The translations under genes were made by a program, and so were the position numbers. This document shows positions 13,853 to 15,170 of a stretch of 15,170 bases of DNA, piece after piece. How positions within the stretch are numbered: position 1 is the first letter of the stretch; each line of letters begins with the position of its first letter. Origin of the DNA: an uncultured Selenomonas sp. (GTDB lineage: Bacteria; Bacillota; Negativicutes; Selenomonadales; Selenomonadaceae); contig CALYVJ010000013.1 in assembly GCA_945494195.1 (NCBI GenBank), positions 1 to 15,170 on the forward strand. The letters run 5' to 3'. The notes beneath the pieces are model-generated. The model was given only the letters and a program-made list of their open reading frames with translations, had not been told where the DNA came from and made no database searches.

Positions 13853-15133
13853 TTACTCGCGGAATTCAAATTCCATAGCACCGATATGGACCGTATCGCC
13901 CTCTTTGATGCCCTTAGCCTTCAATTTGCTGTCAATGCCCTTGATGCGCCAGATATACTGGAAACGGCGTACGGCTTCATCATTGAGGAAGTTCGTCATG
14001 GCCACCAGTTTCTCCAGAGATTTGCCCGATACAACAAAATCGCCACTGATATCACGGGAAATCGTGACTTTCTCCGGATCTTCAGCATTTTCATCATATA
14101 CTTTGACATCCTCTTCAGCTTCTGGCTCTTCCACATAGTTGTCCAGCCATTCACCAACATAGCTGATGAGTTCGCTGACCCCCTGACGGGTTGCTGCCGA
14201 AATCTCAAAGAATTTCAATCCTTCTTCCTCGGCCAATTTCTTGAGCCGGGGAATATTTTCAACGGCTTCAGGAATGTCCATCTTATTGGCCACCAAAATC
14301 TGCGTGCGGCGCGCAATCTTTTCACTATATTTTTTTAATTCCGCATTGATTTTATAATAGTCTTCTACCGGGTCGCGGCCCTCAAGACCTGAAGCATCAA
14401 CAATATGAAGAATCAATTTCGTGCGTTCCACATGACGCAGGAAATCATGGCCAAGCCCAACACCATCTGCCGCACCTTCGATAAGTCCCGGAATATCGGC
14501 CATGACAAAACTCTTCTCGTAGTCGGTCTTTACCACGCCCAATACCGGCGTAATCGTCGTAAAGTGATACTCAGCAATCTCCGGTCTGGCAGCAGAACAA
14601 CTGGCCACTAAACTCGACTTACCAACACTCGGATAGCCTACCAGTCCCACATCTGCCAAAAGCTTCAATTCCAAAATCAGATTGCGGGCCTCACCCGGTT
14701 CGCCAAATTCCGCAAACGTCGGCGCACGATTAGCCGAATTGGCAAATTTCGCATTACCGCGCCCCCCACGGCCGCCCTTGCAAATGACAGCCTCCTGGCC
14801 AATTTCAGTTAAATCGGCTAAGACTTCTCCCGTCTCCTCATCCTTTACGATAGTTCCCGCCGGAACTTTTACATAACATGCAGGAGCATTGGCGCCGTAC
14901 TGATTCTTGATGTCGCCATTCTCACCATTCTTGCCGTTGAATTTTCGATGAAAACGGAAATCCAGCAGCGTATTCATATTCGGGTCGACGACAAAAATCA
15001 CATCGCCACCGCGGCCGCCATCGCCACCAGACGGTCCTCCATTTGGCACGAACTTCTCACGGCGGAAGGCAGACTTTCCATGTCCACCATCTCCAGCCTT
15101 GCAGATGACCTTCGTGCGATCGATAAATTGCAT
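13853..15133 (-). CDS. obgE: Obg family GTPase (ribosome assembly)
   Basis: This 426-residue protein is a complete Obg GTPase that acts in late 50S assembly and in linking growth to GTP or (p)ppGpp levels. The glycine-rich Obg fold covers 1–158 (GDGGHGKSAFRREKF, GGPSGGDGGRGGDV, GGRGGRGNAKF). The G domain has G1 GYPSVGKSS (166–174), the switch region FTTITPVLGVV, G3 DIPGLIEG (213–220), G4 NKMD (283–286) and G5 SAA (312–314). A C-terminal OCT domain follows (about 345–424), the Bacillus-type extension. The ATG at 15133 has GGAGG 6 bases upstream. In most bacteria rplU and rpmA lie immediately upstream; that position is beyond the right edge. It is the first gene visible of the long minus-strand unit. 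Confidence 0.98.
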   Translation of the reverse strand: MQFIDRTKVICKAGDGGHGKSAFRREKFVPNGGPSGGDGGRGGDVIFVVDPNMNTLLDFRFHRKFNGKNGENGDIKNQYGANAPACYVKVPAGTIVKDEETGEVLADLTEIGQEAVICKGGRGGRGNAKFANSANRAPTFAEFGEPGEARNLILELKLLADVGLVGYPSVGKSSLVASCSAARPEIAEYHFTTITPVLGVVKTDYEKSFVMADIPGLIEGAADGVGLGHDFLRHVERTKLILHIVDASGLEGRDPVEDYYKINAELKKYSEKIARRTQILVANKMDIPEAVENIPRLKKLAEEEGLKFFEISAATRQGVSELISYVGEWLDNYVEEPEAEEDVKVYDENAEDPEKVTISRDISGDFVVSGKSLEKLVAMTNFLNDEAVRRFQYIWRIKGIDSKLKAKGIKEGDTVHIGAMEFEFRE

Positions 15134-15170
15134 GTTTTGCCTCCTTTTCCTTACACTTTCCTGCCTTGTG

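Noticed and set aside
13831..13881. N-terminal extension of yhbY into obgE
   Set aside because: The ribosome site AGGAGG at 13838–13843 lies inside the extension and points to the TTG at 13830; the extra residues match nothing in the family.

Overview
The window looks like a chromosomal core region of a Bacillota bacterium. Both Negativicutes/Selenomonadales-like gene content and gene order fit, with diderm-style secreted proteins and the series obg–yhbY–proB–proA–nadD–yqeK–LCP–rsfS. That placement is inferred from family resemblance and synteny; nothing in the window proves the taxon. Every gene I can support lies on the minus strand, so transcription runs from the right edge to the left. 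I see no tRNA, rRNA, CRISPR array, transposase, integrase or phage gene, and no stretch over 300 bases lacks a gene.

Right half (15133 down to about 7435): a ten-gene, tightly packed block that reads as one transcription unit. It holds obgE (ribosome-assembly GTPase), yhbY (50S-binding CRM protein), proB and proA (first two steps of proline synthesis), an unnamed 52-residue one-helix membrane protein, nadD and yqeK (NAD synthesis and Ap4A hydrolysis), an LCP cell-wall glycopolymer ligase, rsfS (ribosome silencing factor) and a CvfB-like S1 RNA-binding protein. Gaps are 4 to 31 bases, and two junctions are ATGA stop/start overlaps. The block mixes ribosome assembly with cofactor, amino-acid and envelope functions.

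Middle (7315 to 5214): two apparently single-gene units. A cheV chemotaxis coupling protein has a TATAAT -10 element upstream and a strong terminator downstream. It is followed by a periplasmic solute-binding protein of the AfuA/FbpA type with no permease or ATPase beside it. The promoter proposed for the second gene begins inside the terminator of the first.

Left half (5127 to 67): rimO, a stand-alone pncC (CinA C-terminal domain), a DEAD-box RNA helicase with a DbpA-type RNA-binding tail, and a secreted protein of unknown function form a compact operon that ends at a clear intrinsic terminator (1010–1046). The last gene encodes a secreted low-complexity protein with a Gly/Ser/Asn/Thr-rich middle and a proline-rich tail carrying two VELPPI copies. 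A terminator facing the other way at the left edge suggests a convergent plus-strand gene just outside the window.

I found no obvious new defence or mobile system. The most distinctive items are the 52-residue translationally coupled membrane ORF between proA and nadD, the two unrecognised secreted proteins, and the overlapping terminator and promoter between cheV and the binding protein.
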